64,000 nucleotides of DNA from Streptomyces sp. TSRI0281 (GTDB taxonomy: Bacteria > Actinomycetota > Actinomycetes > Streptomycetales > Streptomycetaceae): contig NZ_LWLE01000006.1 of NCBI RefSeq assembly GCF_001905125.1, forward strand, positions 121,976 through 185,975, in the 5' to 3' direction. Each line of letters opens with the position of its first letter. The first letter of the stretch is position 1. The translations under genes and the position numbers were made by a program. Positions 8,686 to 18,360 of this stretch are shown here, piece by piece. The notes under the pieces are model-generated. The model made no database searches, was not told where the DNA came from, and worked only from the letters and a program-made list of their open reading frames with translations.

Positions 8686-8742
8686 TAATTCATCCGGCCT
8701 TGACAACCACGGTCCGGAACGATCAACGGTGCGATTCGTCAC

Positions 8743-8756
8743 TTAGGGTTACCTAA
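8743..8756. promoter_or_regulatory. Inverted repeat between sufR and ABC genes
   Basis: TTAGG-GTTA-CCTAA, two perfect five-base arms with four bases between. The arms equal the ends of the DmdR/IdeR iron box, but the spacing is five bases shorter, so it is at best an atypical metal-regulator site. Confidence 0.25.
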
Positions 8757-8840
8757 TTTGGCCTCGCGGACCGGCCTGCGAGCCTCCCCGACGGGCCCGC
8801 AGGCCTCCCCGCACCGGCCTGTGGGCCTCCCTCGCCGGGG

Positions 8841-8886
8841 CCCGCGCCCCTCCCCGGAGACCGCCCGCGCCCCTCCCCGGAGACCG
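8841..8886. repeat. Perfect 23-bp tandem duplication
   Basis: Positions 8841-8863 and 8864-8886 are identical (begins CCCGCGCCCCTCC), within C-rich noncoding DNA between sufR and the ABC transporter gene. Slightly upstream (8760-8840) are further degenerate copies of CCTCCCC-type units. Confidence 0.85.
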
Positions 8887-8919
8887 CCCCGCTCCCGGCC
8901 CTGCCTAGACTTACCCGCC

Positions 8920-9846
8920 ATGAAGAGCGAGCCTGTCGTACAGGTCAAGGGCCTGGTGAAGCGGTACGGCACCAAGACCGCACTCGACGGCCTCGACCTG
9001 GCCGTCCCGGCCGGCGCGGTGACCGCGGTCCTCGGACCGAACGGCGCCGGGAAGACCACCACGATCGAGACCTGCGAGGGCTACCGCCGCCCCGACGCGG
9101 GCACCGTACGGGTCCTCGGCCTCGACCCCGTCACCGAGGCGGAGAAGCTCCGCCCGCGGATCGGCGTCATGCTTCAGTCCGGCGGGGTCTATTCGGGTGC
9201 GCGGGCCGAGGAAATGCTCCGGCACATGGCGAGACTGCACGCCCACCCCCTGGACGTCGACGCCCTGATCGAGCGCCTCGGCCTCGGCAGCTGCGGGCGG
9301 ACCTCCTACCGCCGACTCTCCGGCGGCCAGCAGCAGCGCCTCTCGCTCGCCATGGCGGTCGTCGGCCGCCCCGAGCTGCTGTTCCTGGACGAGCCGACCG
9401 CGGGCCTGGACCCACAGGCCCGCCGCTCCACCTGGGACCTCGTACGGGAGCTGCGCGCCGACGGCGTGTCGACCGTCCTGACCACCCACTTCATGGACGA
9501 GGCCGAGGCACTGGCCGACGACGTCGCGATCATCGACGCGGGCCGGGTGATCGCCCGGGGCAGCCCCGAGCAGCTGTGCCGGGGCGGCGCCGAGAACACC
9601 CTGCGCTTCACCGGCCGCCCGGACCTGGACCTCGGCTCGCTGCTCAAGGCGCTGCCGGACGGCAGCGAGGCGGCCGAGCCGGTCCCGGGGACGTACCGCA
9701 TCACCGGACAGATCGACCCGCATCTGCTGGCCACCGTCACCTCCTGGTGCGCCCAGCACGGCGTCATGCCGGACGGCATCTCCGTGGAGCGGCACACCCT
9801 GGAGGACGTCTTCCTCGAACTGACCGGCAAGGAGCTGCGCGCATGA
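8920..9846 (+). CDS. ABC transporter ATP-binding protein, DrrA-like exporter
   Basis: A 308-residue ATPase energising the membrane protein encoded next. Walker A GPNGAGKTT is at 39-47, the signature LSGGQQQRLSLA at about 135, Walker B LLFLDEPTAGLDP follows, and the D-loop and TTHFMDEAE switch region are intact. The C-terminal extension ending in LEDVFLELTGKEL is typical of DrrA/daunorubicin-resistance type ATPases. ATG 8920 follows a TAGACT -10 box (8905-8910) by nine bases, so the message is probably leaderless. Substrate unknown. Confidence 0.9.
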   Translation: MKSEPVVQVKGLVKRYGTKTALDGLDLAVPAGAVTAVLGPNGAGKTTTIETCEGYRRPDAGTVRVLGLDPVTEAEKLRPRIGVMLQSGGVYSGARAEEMLRHMARLHAHPLDVDALIERLGLGSCGRTSYRRLSGGQQQRLSLAMAVVGRPELLFLDEPTAGLDPQARRSTWDLVRELRADGVSTVLTTHFMDEAEALADDVAIIDAGRVIARGSPEQLCRGGAENTLRFTGRPDLDLGSLLKALPDGSEAAEPVPGTYRITGQIDPHLLATVTSWCAQHGVMPDGISVERHTLEDVFLELTGKELRA

Positions 9847-10610
9847 GCGCCGGTACGTACGCCCCCCGCCCGGGGGCCGCCCCGCTGTCCCGCATGATCG
9901 CCGCGCAGACCGCGCTGGAGACGCGGATGCTGCTGCGCAACGGCGAGCAGCTGCTGCTGACGGTGATCATCCCGGCGCTGCTGCTGGTGCTGTTCGGCGC
10001 GGTCGACATCGTGGACACCGGCTCGGGCGAGTCGGTCGACTTCCTGACGCCCGGCATCCTCGCGCTCGCGGTGATGTCGACGGCCTTCACCGGCCAGGCC
10101 ATCGCCACCGGCTTCGAACGGCGCTACGGGGTGCTCAAGCGGCTCGGCGCCTCTCCCCTGCCGCGCTGGGCCCTGATGACCGCGAAGACGCTGTCGGTGC
10201 TGGTCACCGAGGTGCTCCAGATCGTGCTGCTGACGGTGATCGCCTTCGCGCTCGGCTGGTCGCCGCACGGCAACCCCTTCGCCGTCCTGCTGCTCCTGGT
10301 GCTGGGCACCGCGGCCTTCTCCGGGCTCGGACTGCTGATGGCGGGGACGCTGAAGGCGGAGGCGACACTCGCGGCCGCCAATCTGGTCTTCCTGCTGCTG
10401 CTGGTCGGCGGCGGGGTCATCGTGCCGCTGGACAAGTTCCCGGACGCGGTGCGGTCCGTGCTGGACCTGCTGCCGATCTCGGCGCTCTCCGGCGGGCTGC
10501 GGGACGTGCTCCAGCACGGGGCGTCCATGCCCTGGGGCGATCTCGGCATCCTGGCGGTCTGGGCGGTGCTGGGGCTGGGCGCGGCGGCGCGCCTCTTCCG
10601 CTGGGAGTGA
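9843..10610 (+). CDS. ABC-2 type transporter permease
   Basis: A 255-residue membrane protein with about six predicted helices (for example TVIIPALLLVLFG and LVFLLLLVGGGVIVP), of the DrrB/ABC-2 class. It forms an exporter with the preceding ATPase, whose stop overlaps this ATG (ATGA at 9843). The ABC pair lies between suf and heme A genes in many streptomycetes; substrate is unknown and there is no sequence basis for assigning drug resistance. Confidence 0.9.
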   Translation: MSAGTYAPRPGAAPLSRMIAAQTALETRMLLRNGEQLLLTVIIPALLLVLFGAVDIVDTGSGESVDFLTPGILALAVMSTAFTGQAIATGFERRYGVLKRLGASPLPRWALMTAKTLSVLVTEVLQIVLLTVIAFALGWSPHGNPFAVLLLLVLGTAAFSGLGLLMAGTLKAEATLAAANLVFLLLLVGGGVIVPLDKFPDAVRSVLDLLPISALSGGLRDVLQHGASMPWGDLGILAVWAVLGLGAAARLFRWE

Positions 10611-10704
10611 GCGGTCGCTGACATTCCGGTGATGTCCGGAGTCGTCCGGGAACGACCCCACCCCTCGTGAAAACATGCACAAGCCCCGGCCTACGATGGT
10701 CCGC

Positions 10705-11676
10705 GTGGAAACCCCCCTCTCCTCCATCGCCAAGCGCTGGACGCCGTCCACCAAGGTGGTCCGGCGCGCCGCGCTCTCCGCGGTCGTGATGACCGTGTTC
10801 ATCATCGTCACGGGCGGCGCCGTCCGGCTGACCGGCTCCGGCCTGGGCTGCGACACCTGGCCCAAGTGCACCGACGACAGCCTCTTCGCCACGCCCGAGC
10901 AGGGTCTGCACGGCGCCATCGAATTCGGCAACCGGATGCTCACCTACGTCCTGTCGGCCGCGGTCGGCTGGGCGATCATCGCGGTGCGCTCCGTCAAGCC
11001 CCGCCGCCGCGGACTGTCGCGGCTCGCCTGGTCGCAGTTCTGGCTCGTGATGGGGAACGCCGTCATCGGCGGGATCACGGTCTGGGCCGGCCTCAACCCG
11101 TGGTCCGTGGCCGGGCACTTCCTGCTGGCCAACGGCCTGCTCACCGTCGCCGTCATCACCTGGGTGCGGGTCGGCGAGGGCGACGGCCCGGCCGTCCCGC
11201 GCGCCCCGCGCCCCGTACGCAATCTGTCCTGGGCCATCGTCGCCACCACGGTCGTCCTGATCGCCCTCGGCACGACGGTCACCGGTTCCGGCAAGCACGC
11301 CGGTGACAGCAGCGACGTCCCGCGCATGCCGTGGGACTGGAACGCGGCGGCCCATGTGCACGCCATCGGTGCCTGGGTGGTCTGCGCCCTGGCCATCGCC
11401 ATGTGGCTGGCCCTGCGGATGGTGGACGCGCCCGCCGACACCCGGGCACGCTCCCGTGACCTGCTGATCGTGCTGGTGGCGCAGGGCGCGATCGGTTACG
11501 TGCAGTACTTCAGCGACGTCCCCGAGGTCCTGGTCGGCATCCACATGTTCGGCTCGTCCCTGATGTGGATCGCCGTACTGCGGCTGGCGCTGAGCATGCG
11601 GGAGCGGGCTGCCGTCGTGGCCGCCCCGGTGCCCGGCCCGTCCGCCGAGCGGCCGGAGACCGCGCCCGCGAGCTGA
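10705..11676 (+). CDS. ctaA: Heme A synthase, COX15/CtaA family
   Basis: Oxidises the C8 methyl of heme O to formyl, giving heme A for cytochrome aa3 oxidase, in the cytoplasmic membrane. The 323-residue protein has eight predicted helices, conserved His residues in helices (for example GLHGAIEFGNR, AGHFLLANG, HVHAIGAW, GIHMFGSS) and the paired cysteines of the first outer loop, GSGLGCDTWPKC. The GTG at 10705 is 8 bases after TACGAT (10692-10697), suggesting a leaderless message; an ATG at 10696 lies inside that -10 box. It pairs functionally with ctaB nearby. Confidence 0.92.
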   Translation: METPLSSIAKRWTPSTKVVRRAALSAVVMTVFIIVTGGAVRLTGSGLGCDTWPKCTDDSLFATPEQGLHGAIEFGNRMLTYVLSAAVGWAIIAVRSVKPRRRGLSRLAWSQFWLVMGNAVIGGITVWAGLNPWSVAGHFLLANGLLTVAVITWVRVGEGDGPAVPRAPRPVRNLSWAIVATTVVLIALGTTVTGSGKHAGDSSDVPRMPWDWNAAAHVHAIGAWVVCALAIAMWLALRMVDAPADTRARSRDLLIVLVAQGAIGYVQYFSDVPEVLVGIHMFGSSLMWIAVLRLALSMRERAAVVAAPVPGPSAERPETAPAS

Positions 11677-11719
11677 ACCCGGCGCGGCGGCCGACGCCCG
11701 TCGCCCTCACCCCGGACAG

Positions 11720-11757
11720 CGAAACGCCGCCCCCGGTCTGCGGGAGGCGGCGTTTCG
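11720..11757 (+). terminator. Terminator after ctaA
   Basis: Twelve-base perfect stem (CGAAACGCCGCC and its complement, 11720-11731 and 11746-11757) with a 14-base loop, 43 bases past the ctaA stop. Confidence 0.75.
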
Positions 11758-11855
11758 GCGTCCCTGACCCACCCGGCCGCACGCGTGCGTACGACCCGAC
11801 GGGTGAACTCCGGCTCCGGATCCGGTCCGGGCCCGCGTGCTGCACGGGCCCGGGT

Positions 11856-11880
11856 GCCGCCCGCTGCCGGAGCGGGCGGC
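11856..11880 (-). terminator. Terminator of the 11881 gene
   Basis: Perfect 10-base stem GCCGCCCGCT/AGCGGGCGGC with loop GCCGG, abutting the stop codon of the minus-strand gene at 11881. A second GC hairpin (11827-11853) follows. Confidence 0.7.
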
Positions 11881-12249
11881 TCAGCGGTCGTTGGACGGGC
11901 CGCCGACCTGGATGCCGGCCATCCTCGACCACTCGTACGGGCCGGTGCGGACCTTGGCCGCGAACTCGCCGTCGAAGGACTCGTGCATCGTGATCCCGGA
12001 CTTCCGCGCGGCGTTCTCCGCGACGGCGTACGACGGTGCCACGAGGTCGCCCCAGCCGCCGTCCTCGCCGACGAGGACGATGCGGGTGCCGGTCTGCCCG
12101 GTGTAGGCGAGCTGTCCCTCGGCACCGCCGTGCGCCTTGGCGAAGGCGCCGATCTGCTTGGCGAGCTTCGCCGCCCTGCGCTCCGCACGGGCCGCCTGCC
12201 TGCTGTCCGCCCGCTGGGTCTCTGCCGTGTCTGCTGCCGTCTCTGCCAT
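11881..12249 (-). CDS. Conserved hypothetical protein
   Basis: A 122-residue soluble protein with a charged, Ala/Arg/Lys-rich N-terminal helix (residues about 5-40) and a compact C-terminal part beginning QLAYTGQTGTRIVLVGEDG. No catalytic motif is recognised. ATG 12249 follows a TAGCAT -10 box by seven bases (CCTGTGC), indicating leaderless transcription. It is a stand-alone gene between ctaA and ctaB with its own terminator. I cannot assign a function. Confidence 0.75.
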   Translation of the reverse strand: MAETAADTAETQRADSRQAARAERRAAKLAKQIGAFAKAHGGAEGQLAYTGQTGTRIVLVGEDGGWGDLVAPSYAVAENAARKSGITMHESFDGEFAAKVRTGPYEWSRMAGIQVGGPSNDR

Positions 12250-12285
12250 GCACAGGATGCTACCGACGGGTAGATCAAACGGCGA

Positions 12286-12323
12286 CGGGCGGGGTACGTG
12301 GCCTGGGCCACGTACCCCGCCCG
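12286..12323 (-). terminator. Strong terminator after ctaB
   Basis: An 18-base perfect inverted repeat (12286-12303 and 12306-12323) with only two bases between the arms, 18 bases past the ctaB stop. It separates ctaB from the promoter of the 12249 gene. Confidence 0.85.
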
Positions 12324-12340
12324 TGGAGGCAGGTGCCGCG

Positions 12341-13288
12341 TCAGCGGAGGAAGGGGTCCACCGCGACCGCGACGAAGAGGATCGACACATAGGTGATGGA
12401 CCAGTGGAACAGCCGCATCTCCTTGAGCTTGCCGCCGGTGACCCCGGCCTTGGCGCGGCTCTGGAGGCCGTGCGCCTCCCAGAGCCAGAAGGCGCCGGCG
12501 AGCAGCGCCACCACCGTGTAGAACCAGCCGGTGTAGCCCAGCGGGGTCAGCAGGAGCGAGACGGCGACCATCACCCAGCTGTAGAGGACGATCTGGCGGG
12601 CGACCACCTGGTTGGAGGCGACGACCGGGAGCATCGGGACGCCGACCCGGGCGTAGTCCTCCTTGACCTTCATGGACAGCGGCCAGTAGTGCGGCGGGGT
12701 CCAGAAGAACATGACGGCGAAGAGGATGACGGCGGCCCACGACATCGAGTTGGTCACCGAGGACCAGCCGATGAGGACCGGAAGGCAGCCCGCGATTCCG
12801 CCCCAGACGATGTTCTGCGAGGTACGGCGCTTCAACAGCATCGTGTAGACGACGACATAGAAGAGGAGCGCGCCGAGCGCGAGCCACGCCGAGAGCCAGT
12901 TGACGAAGAACCCGAACCAGAGGGTGGAAATCACCGCGAGGGCGATTCCGAAAGCCAGGCACTCGCGTGGGCTCACCATGCCGGTGACCAGCGGACGCTG
13001 CGACGTACGGTCCATCAACGCGTCGATATCACGGTCGATGTACATGTTCAGCGCATTGGCACCGCCCGCGGAAAGATATCCGCCGGTGGTGGTAGTGAGT
13101 ACGAGCCACAGGTCTGGCACACCCTGAGCGGCGAGGAACATCACCGGAACGGTGGTGATGAGCAACAGCTCGATGATCCGCGGCTTGGTAAGCGCCACGA
13201 ATGCCTTGATGCGGGCCCCGAACGGGCGATGGCCCCCTGGGCTCGGAGTCAAGGCGACCCCTGCGGGTCGGGACTCGACGGCCGTCAC
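12341..13288 (-). CDS. ctaB: Protoheme IX farnesyltransferase (heme O synthase)
   Basis: Adds a farnesyl group to heme B to give heme O, the substrate of CtaA, in the membrane. The 315-residue UbiA-family protein has about nine helices and both aspartate-rich motifs, [18 protein letters not shown] at about 80-97 and a second near YDYARVG-like [15 protein letters not shown] 13288 sits five bases after AGGGG; another GTG at 13294 leaves only one base spacing. The long open frame upstream (to 13438) is noncoding. Transcribed divergently from tkt. Confidence 0.92.
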   Translation of the reverse strand: MTAVESRPAGVALTPSPGGHRPFGARIKAFVALTKPRIIELLLITTVPVMFLAAQGVPDLWLVLTTTTGGYLSAGGANALNMYIDRDIDALMDRTSQRPLVTGMVSPRECLAFGIALAVISTLWFGFFVNWLSAWLALGALLFYVVVYTMLLKRRTSQNIVWGGIAGCLPVLIGWSSVTNSMSWAAVILFAVMFFWTPPHYWPLSMKVKEDYARVGVPMLPVVASNQVVARQIVLYSWVMVAVSLLLTPLGYTGWFYTVVALLAGAFWLWEAHGLQSRAKAGVTGGKLKEMRLFHWSITYVSILFVAVAVDPFLR

Positions 13289-13294
13289 GCACAC

Positions 13295-13579
13295 CCCTGA
13301 CAGAGAAATCCCAGCAAGCTCCAGGCGTGAAGGCCCGGTAAATACTTGCGCGAACCAGTCCACTGTAGACGTTGCGGATACGCCGTTCTTCGCGGGGGTG
13401 GGGTCGTGTTGGGGTGGCGCCGCGGTGAACGGACGCATTCCGTCGGGAGGCGAAGTGGACAGGTCGCCCGCACCCTGGAAAGTGCCCGGAAATCGAGCGT
13501 GGTGACGGGGGTAGGCTCGACAATGCCCGGTGCGGTATCAGCCACCGGTTACAACAGTGGAGAGGAGCCCTGACTCAGG
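13295..13579. other. Divergent intergenic region ctaB/tkt
   Basis: About 285 bases holding both divergent promoters. A TAGGCT at 13512-13517 is a possible -10 for tkt but lacks a convincing -35 box. No riboswitch or strong operator was recognised. Confidence 0.5.
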
Positions 13580-15667
13580 GTGAGCACCAAGCCGACCACC
13601 ACAGACCTCCAGTGGACCGAATTGGACCAGCGGGCCGTGGACACTGTCCGCGTCCTCGCCGCGGACGCCGTACAGAAGGTCGGAAACGGCCACCCGGGTA
13701 CGGCGATGAGCCTGGCTCCCGCCGCGTACACCCTCTTCCAGAAGGTGATGCGGCACGACCCCGCGGACGCCGACTGGACCGGCCGCGACCGGTTCGTCCT
13801 CTCTGCCGGCCACACCAGCCTGACCCTCTACATCCAGCTCTACCTGGCCGGTTACGGCCTGGAGCTCGATGACCTGAAGGCGTTCCGCACCTGGGGTTCC
13901 AAGACGCCGGGCCACCCCGAGTACGGGCACACCACCGGTGTGGAGACGACCACCGGGCCGCTGGGCCAGGGTGTCGCCAACGCCGTGGGCATGGCCATGG
14001 CGGCGCGGTACGAGCGCGGCCTGTTCGACCCGGACGCGGCTCCCGGCACCTCCCCGTTCGACCACAACGTGTGGGTCATCGCCGGTGACGGCTGCCTCCA
14101 GGAGGGCATCTCGTCGGAGGCGTCCTCGCTGGCCGGGCACCAGAAGCTCGGCAACCTGACCATGCTGTGGGACGACAACCACATCTCCATCGAGGGCGAC
14201 ACGGAGACCGCGGTCTCCGAGGACACCCTCAAGCGGTACGAGTCGTACGGCTGGCACGTCCAGCGCGTCGACCAGCTGCCCAGCGGCGACCTGGACCCCA
14301 AGGGTCTGTACGACGCGCTGCTGGCGGCCAAGGCGGAGACCGAGCGTCCCTCGTTCATCGCGGCCCGTTCGATCATCGCCTGGCCGGCCCCGAACGCCCA
14401 GAACACCGAGGCCGCGCACGGCTCGGCGCTCGGCGACGACGAGGTCGCGGCCATCAAGCGGGTCCTGGGCTTCGACCCGGAGAAGACCTTCGAGGTCTCC
14501 GACGAGGTCATCGGGCACACCCGCCAGGCACTGGACCGCGGCCGTGAGGCCAAGGCCACCTGGGAGAAGTCCTTCGCCGCGTGGCGCACCGCCCATCCGG
14601 AGCGCGCCGCCGAGTTCGACCGGATCGCCGCGGGCGAGCTGCCCGAGGGCTGGGAGGAGAAGCTCCCGGTCTTCGAGCCGGGCAAGAGCGTCGCCACCCG
14701 TGCCGCTTCCGGCAAGGTGCTCCAGGCGCTCGGCGGGATCATCCCCGAGCTGTGGGGCGGCTCCGCCGACCTCGCGGGCTCGAACAACACCACGATCGAC
14801 AAGACCTCCTCGTTCCTCCCGGCGGGCAACCCGCTGCCGGGCGCGGACCCCTACGGCCGCACGATCCACTTCGGCATCCGCGAGCACTCCATGGCCGCCG
14901 CCATGAACGGCATCGCGCTGCACGGCAACACCCGCATCTACGGCGGCACCTTCCTGGTGTTCTCCGACTACATGCGTAACGCCGTGCGCCTGTCCGCGCT
15001 GATGCACCTGCCGGTGACCTACGTGTGGACGCACGACTCGGTCGGCCTCGGCGAGGACGGCCCGACCCACCAGCCGGTGGAGCACCTGGCCGCGCTGCGC
15101 GCCATCCCGGGCCTGAACATCGTGCGCCCGGCCGACGCCAACGAGACCACGATCGCCTGGCGCGAGATCCTGCGCCGCTACACCAAGGTGTTCGGCAAGG
15201 GCGCCCCGCACGGTCTGGCGCTCACCCGGCAGGGCGTGCCGACGTACGAGGCGAACGAGGACGCGGCCAAGGGCGGCTACGTGCTCTTCGACGCCGACGG
15301 CGGCGAGCCGCAGGTCGTGCTGATCGGTACCGGCTCCGAGGTGCAGCTCGCCGTGGAGGCGCGCGAGCAGCTCCAGGCGGCCGGTGTGCCGACCCGGGTC
15401 GTCTCGATGCCGTCGGTCGAGTGGTTCGAGGAGCAGGACCAGGCGTACAAGGACAGCGTTCTGCCGCCGTCCGTGAAGGCCAGGGTCGCCGTCGAGGCGG
15501 GCATCGGTCTGACCTGGTACCGGTACGTCGGGGACGCCGGCCGGATCGTGTCGCTGGAGCACTTCGGTGCGTCGGCCGACGCGAAGGTGCTGTTCCGCGA
15601 GTTCGGCTTCACCGCCGAGCACGTGGCCGCCGCCGCGCGGGAATCTCTCGCCGCCGCCGCGCGCTGA
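13580..15667 (+). CDS. tkt: Transketolase
   Basis: Thiamine-diphosphate enzyme moving two-carbon units between sugar phosphates in the non-oxidative pentose phosphate pathway. At 695 residues the length is standard. The N-terminal transketolase signature (VGNGHPGTAMSLAPAAY), the ThDP-binding GDG at IAGDGCLQEG and the EHSMAAAMNG glutamate region are intact. GTG start at 13580, with AGGAG at 13563-13567. It heads tkt-tal-zwf-opcA-pgl, a contiguous pentose phosphate operon. Confidence 0.95.
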   Translation: MSTKPTTTDLQWTELDQRAVDTVRVLAADAVQKVGNGHPGTAMSLAPAAYTLFQKVMRHDPADADWTGRDRFVLSAGHTSLTLYIQLYLAGYGLELDDLKAFRTWGSKTPGHPEYGHTTGVETTTGPLGQGVANAVGMAMAARYERGLFDPDAAPGTSPFDHNVWVIAGDGCLQEGISSEASSLAGHQKLGNLTMLWDDNHISIEGDTETAVSEDTLKRYESYGWHVQRVDQLPSGDLDPKGLYDALLAAKAETERPSFIAARSIIAWPAPNAQNTEAAHGSALGDDEVAAIKRVLGFDPEKTFEVSDEVIGHTRQALDRGREAKATWEKSFAAWRTAHPERAAEFDRIAAGELPEGWEEKLPVFEPGKSVATRAASGKVLQALGGIIPELWGGSADLAGSNNTTIDKTSSFLPAGNPLPGADPYGRTIHFGIREHSMAAAMNGIALHGNTRIYGGTFLVFSDYMRNAVRLSALMHLPVTYVWTHDSVGLGEDGPTHQPVEHLAALRAIPGLNIVRPADANETTIAWREILRRYTKVFGKGAPHGLALTRQGVPTYEANEDAAKGGYVLFDADGGEPQVVLIGTGSEVQLAVEAREQLQAAGVPTRVVSMPSVEWFEEQDQAYKDSVLPPSVKARVAVEAGIGLTWYRYVGDAGRIVSLEHFGASADAKVLFREFGFTAEHVAAAARESLAAAAR

Positions 15668-15703
15668 CGCCGGTATAGACGACTAGTAGGAGATGCAATT
15701 CTC

Positions 15704-16822
15704 ATGACAGACGCACTCAAGCGCCTCTCCGACGAGGGCGTGGCGATCTGGCTCGACGACCTGTCGCGCAAGCGGATCACCTCCGGCAATCTCGCCGAGC
15801 TGATCGACCAGAGCCACGTCGTGGGTGTCACGACCAACCCGTCGATCTTCCAGAAGGCGATCTCCTCGGGTGACGGTTACGAGCAGCAGCTCACCGACCT
15901 CGCCACCCGCAAGGTGACCGTCGACGAAGCCATCCGGATGATCACGACGGCGGACGTCCGTGACGCCGCCGACATCCTGCGTCCGGTCTTCGACGCGACG
16001 GACGGCCAGGACGGCCGGGTCTCCATCGAGGTGGACCCGCGTCTGGCCCACCACACCGCGCCGACCGTCGCCGAGGCCAAGCAGCTGGCCTGGCTGGTGG
16101 ACCGGCCGAACACGCTCATCAAGATCCCGGCGACGAAGGCCGGTCTGCCGGCGATCACCGAGGTCATCGGCAAGGGCATCAGCGTCAATGTGACGCTGAT
16201 CTTCTCGCTGGAGCGCTACCGCGAGGTCATGGACGCCTACCTGGCGGGCCTGGAGCAGGCGAAGGCCGCGGGCCTGGACCTCTCCAAGATCCACTCGGTG
16301 GCGTCGTTCTTCGTGTCCCGGGTCGACAGCGAGATCGACAAGCGGCTCGACGCGCTGGGCACGGACGAGGCCAAGGCGCTGAAGGGCAAGGCGGCGCTCG
16401 CCAACGCCCGTCTCGCCTACCAGGCGTACGAGGAGGTCTTCTCCTCGGACCGCTGGGCCGCGCTCGACAAGGGCCAGGCCAACAAGCAGCGTCCGCTGTG
16501 GGCCTCGACCGGCGTCAAGGACCCCGCGTACAAGGACACGCTGTACGTCGACGACCTGGTCGCCCCCGGCACGGTGAACACCATGCCCGAGGCCACGCTG
16601 GACGCCACGGCGGACCACGGACAGATCATCGGCAACACCATCGCCGGCACCTACGAGCAGGCACGCGCCGAGCTCGACGCCGTCGAGAAGCTCGGGATCT
16701 CCTACGACGACGTCGTGGGGGTCCTGGAGGACGAGGGCGTCGAGAAGTTCGCGGTGTCCTGGAACGACCTGCTCACGTCCACTGAGGCAGAGCTCAAGCG
16801 CCTCGCCCCTTCGGAGGGCTGA
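15704..16822 (+). CDS. tal: Transaldolase
   Basis: Transfers dihydroxyacetone units between sedoheptulose-7-phosphate and glyceraldehyde-3-phosphate. The 372-residue size is that of the longer TalB-related actinobacterial form. The N-terminal signature [13 protein letters not shown] and the Schiff-base lysine region [12 protein letters not shown] are visible. The ribosome site TAGTAGGAG precedes the ATG by eight bases. It is 36 bases downstream of tkt and five bases upstream of zwf. Confidence 0.95.
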   Translation: MTDALKRLSDEGVAIWLDDLSRKRITSGNLAELIDQSHVVGVTTNPSIFQKAISSGDGYEQQLTDLATRKVTVDEAIRMITTADVRDAADILRPVFDATDGQDGRVSIEVDPRLAHHTAPTVAEAKQLAWLVDRPNTLIKIPATKAGLPAITEVIGKGISVNVTLIFSLERYREVMDAYLAGLEQAKAAGLDLSKIHSVASFFVSRVDSEIDKRLDALGTDEAKALKGKAALANARLAYQAYEEVFSSDRWAALDKGQANKQRPLWASTGVKDPAYKDTLYVDDLVAPGTVNTMPEATLDATADHGQIIGNTIAGTYEQARAELDAVEKLGISYDDVVGVLEDEGVEKFAVSWNDLLTSTEAELKRLAPSEG

Positions 16823-16827
16823 CCACC

Positions 16828-18360
16828 TTGTCTGGTGTTCCCGGAGCCAACCCGCTTCGTGACGCCCAGGACCGACGGCTCCCGCGTATCGCGGGGCCGT
16901 CGGGCCTGGTCATCTTTGGCGTCACGGGCGATTTGTCCCGCAAAAAGCTGATGCCCGCTGTCTACGACCTGGCCAACCGCGGCCTGCTGCCGCCGGGCTT
17001 CTCGCTCATCGGCTTCGCCCGTCGCGAGTGGCAGGACGAGGACTTCGCCCAAGAGGTCCACGACGCCGTCAAGCAGCACGCCCGTACCCCCTTCCGCGAA
17101 GAGGTCTGGCAGCAGCTCATCCAGGGGATGCGCTTCGTCCAGGGCAACTTCGACGACGACGACGCCTTCGAGACCCTGAAGGCCACCATCCAGGAACTCG
17201 ACAAGGCACAGGGCACGGGCGGCAACTTCGCCTTCTATCTGTCCGTGCCGCCGAAGTTCTTCCCCAAGGTCGTCCAGCAGCTCAAGAAGCACGGGCTCGC
17301 CGACCAGAAGGAAGGCTCGTGGCGGCGTGCCGTCATCGAGAAGCCGTTCGGGCACGACCTCACCAGCGCGCAGGAGCTCAACCAGCTCGTGCACGACGTG
17401 TTCCCGCCCCACGAGGTCTTCCGGATCGACCACTACCTGGGCAAGGAGACGGTCCAGAACATCCTGGCGCTGCGTTTCGCCAACACGATGTTCGAGCCCA
17501 TCTGGAACCGCTCCTACGTCGACCACGTCCAGATCACGATGGCCGAGGACATCGGCATCGGCGGCCGGGCCGGGTACTACGACGGCATCGGTGCGGCCCG
17601 TGACGTCATCCAGAACCACCTGCTCCAGCTGCTGGCGCTGACCGCGATGGAGGAGCCCGGCTCCTTCCACCCGAAGGCGCTGGTGGCCGAGAAGCTCAAG
17701 GTGCTCACGGCGGTCGAGCTGCCGGAGGACCTGGGCAAGCACACCGTGCGCGGCCAGTACGCGCACGCGTGGCAGGGCGGCGAGGAAGTCCCCGGTTACC
17801 TGGAGGAGGACGGTATCGACCCCAAGTCGACGACCGACACCTTCGCGGCGATCAAGCTCACGATCAACAACCGCCGCTGGGCGGGCGTGCCGTTCTATCT
17901 CCGTACCGGAAAGCGGCTCGGCCGCCGGGTCACCGAGATCGCGGTCGTCTTCAAGCGGGCCCCGTATCTGCCCTTCGAGTCCGGCGCGACCGAGGAGCTG
18001 GGCGGCAACGCCCTGGTCATCCGGGTCCAGCCGGACGAGGGTGTGACCGTGCGGTTCGGCTCCAAGGTGCCCGGCACCTCGATGGAGGTCCGGGACGTCA
18101 CGATGGACTTCGCGTACGGCGAGTCCTTCACGGAGTCGAGCCCCGAGGCGTACGAGCGGCTGCTGCTCGATGTGCTGCTCGGCGATGCCAACCTCTTCCC
18201 CCGTCACCAGGAGGTCGAGCTCTCCTGGACCATCCTCGACCCGATCGAGGAGTACTGGGACACGCACGGCAAGCCCGCGCAGTACGCGGCCGGTACCTGG
18301 GGTCCGGCCGAAGCCGACGAGATGCTCGCACGCGACGGACGGAGCTGGCGCCGGCCATGA
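16828..18360 (+). CDS. zwf: Glucose-6-phosphate 1-dehydrogenase
   Basis: First step of the oxidative pentose phosphate pathway, making NADPH. The 510-residue protein has the N-terminal nucleotide motif VIFGVTGDLSRKKLMPA and the active-site signature RIDHYLGKE. The start is TTG 16828, nine bases after GGAGGG and just after the tal stop; the initial MSGVPGANPLRD matches the conserved N-terminus of homologues as I remember them. The following gene, opcA, overlaps its stop. Confidence 0.95.
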   Translation: MSGVPGANPLRDAQDRRLPRIAGPSGLVIFGVTGDLSRKKLMPAVYDLANRGLLPPGFSLIGFARREWQDEDFAQEVHDAVKQHARTPFREEVWQQLIQGMRFVQGNFDDDDAFETLKATIQELDKAQGTGGNFAFYLSVPPKFFPKVVQQLKKHGLADQKEGSWRRAVIEKPFGHDLTSAQELNQLVHDVFPPHEVFRIDHYLGKETVQNILALRFANTMFEPIWNRSYVDHVQITMAEDIGIGGRAGYYDGIGAARDVIQNHLLQLLALTAMEEPGSFHPKALVAEKLKVLTAVELPEDLGKHTVRGQYAHAWQGGEEVPGYLEEDGIDPKSTTDTFAAIKLTINNRRWAGVPFYLRTGKRLGRRVTEIAVVFKRAPYLPFESGATEELGGNALVIRVQPDEGVTVRFGSKVPGTSMEVRDVTMDFAYGESFTESSPEAYERLLLDVLLGDANLFPRHQEVELSWTILDPIEEYWDTHGKPAQYAAGTWGPAEADEMLARDGRSWRRP

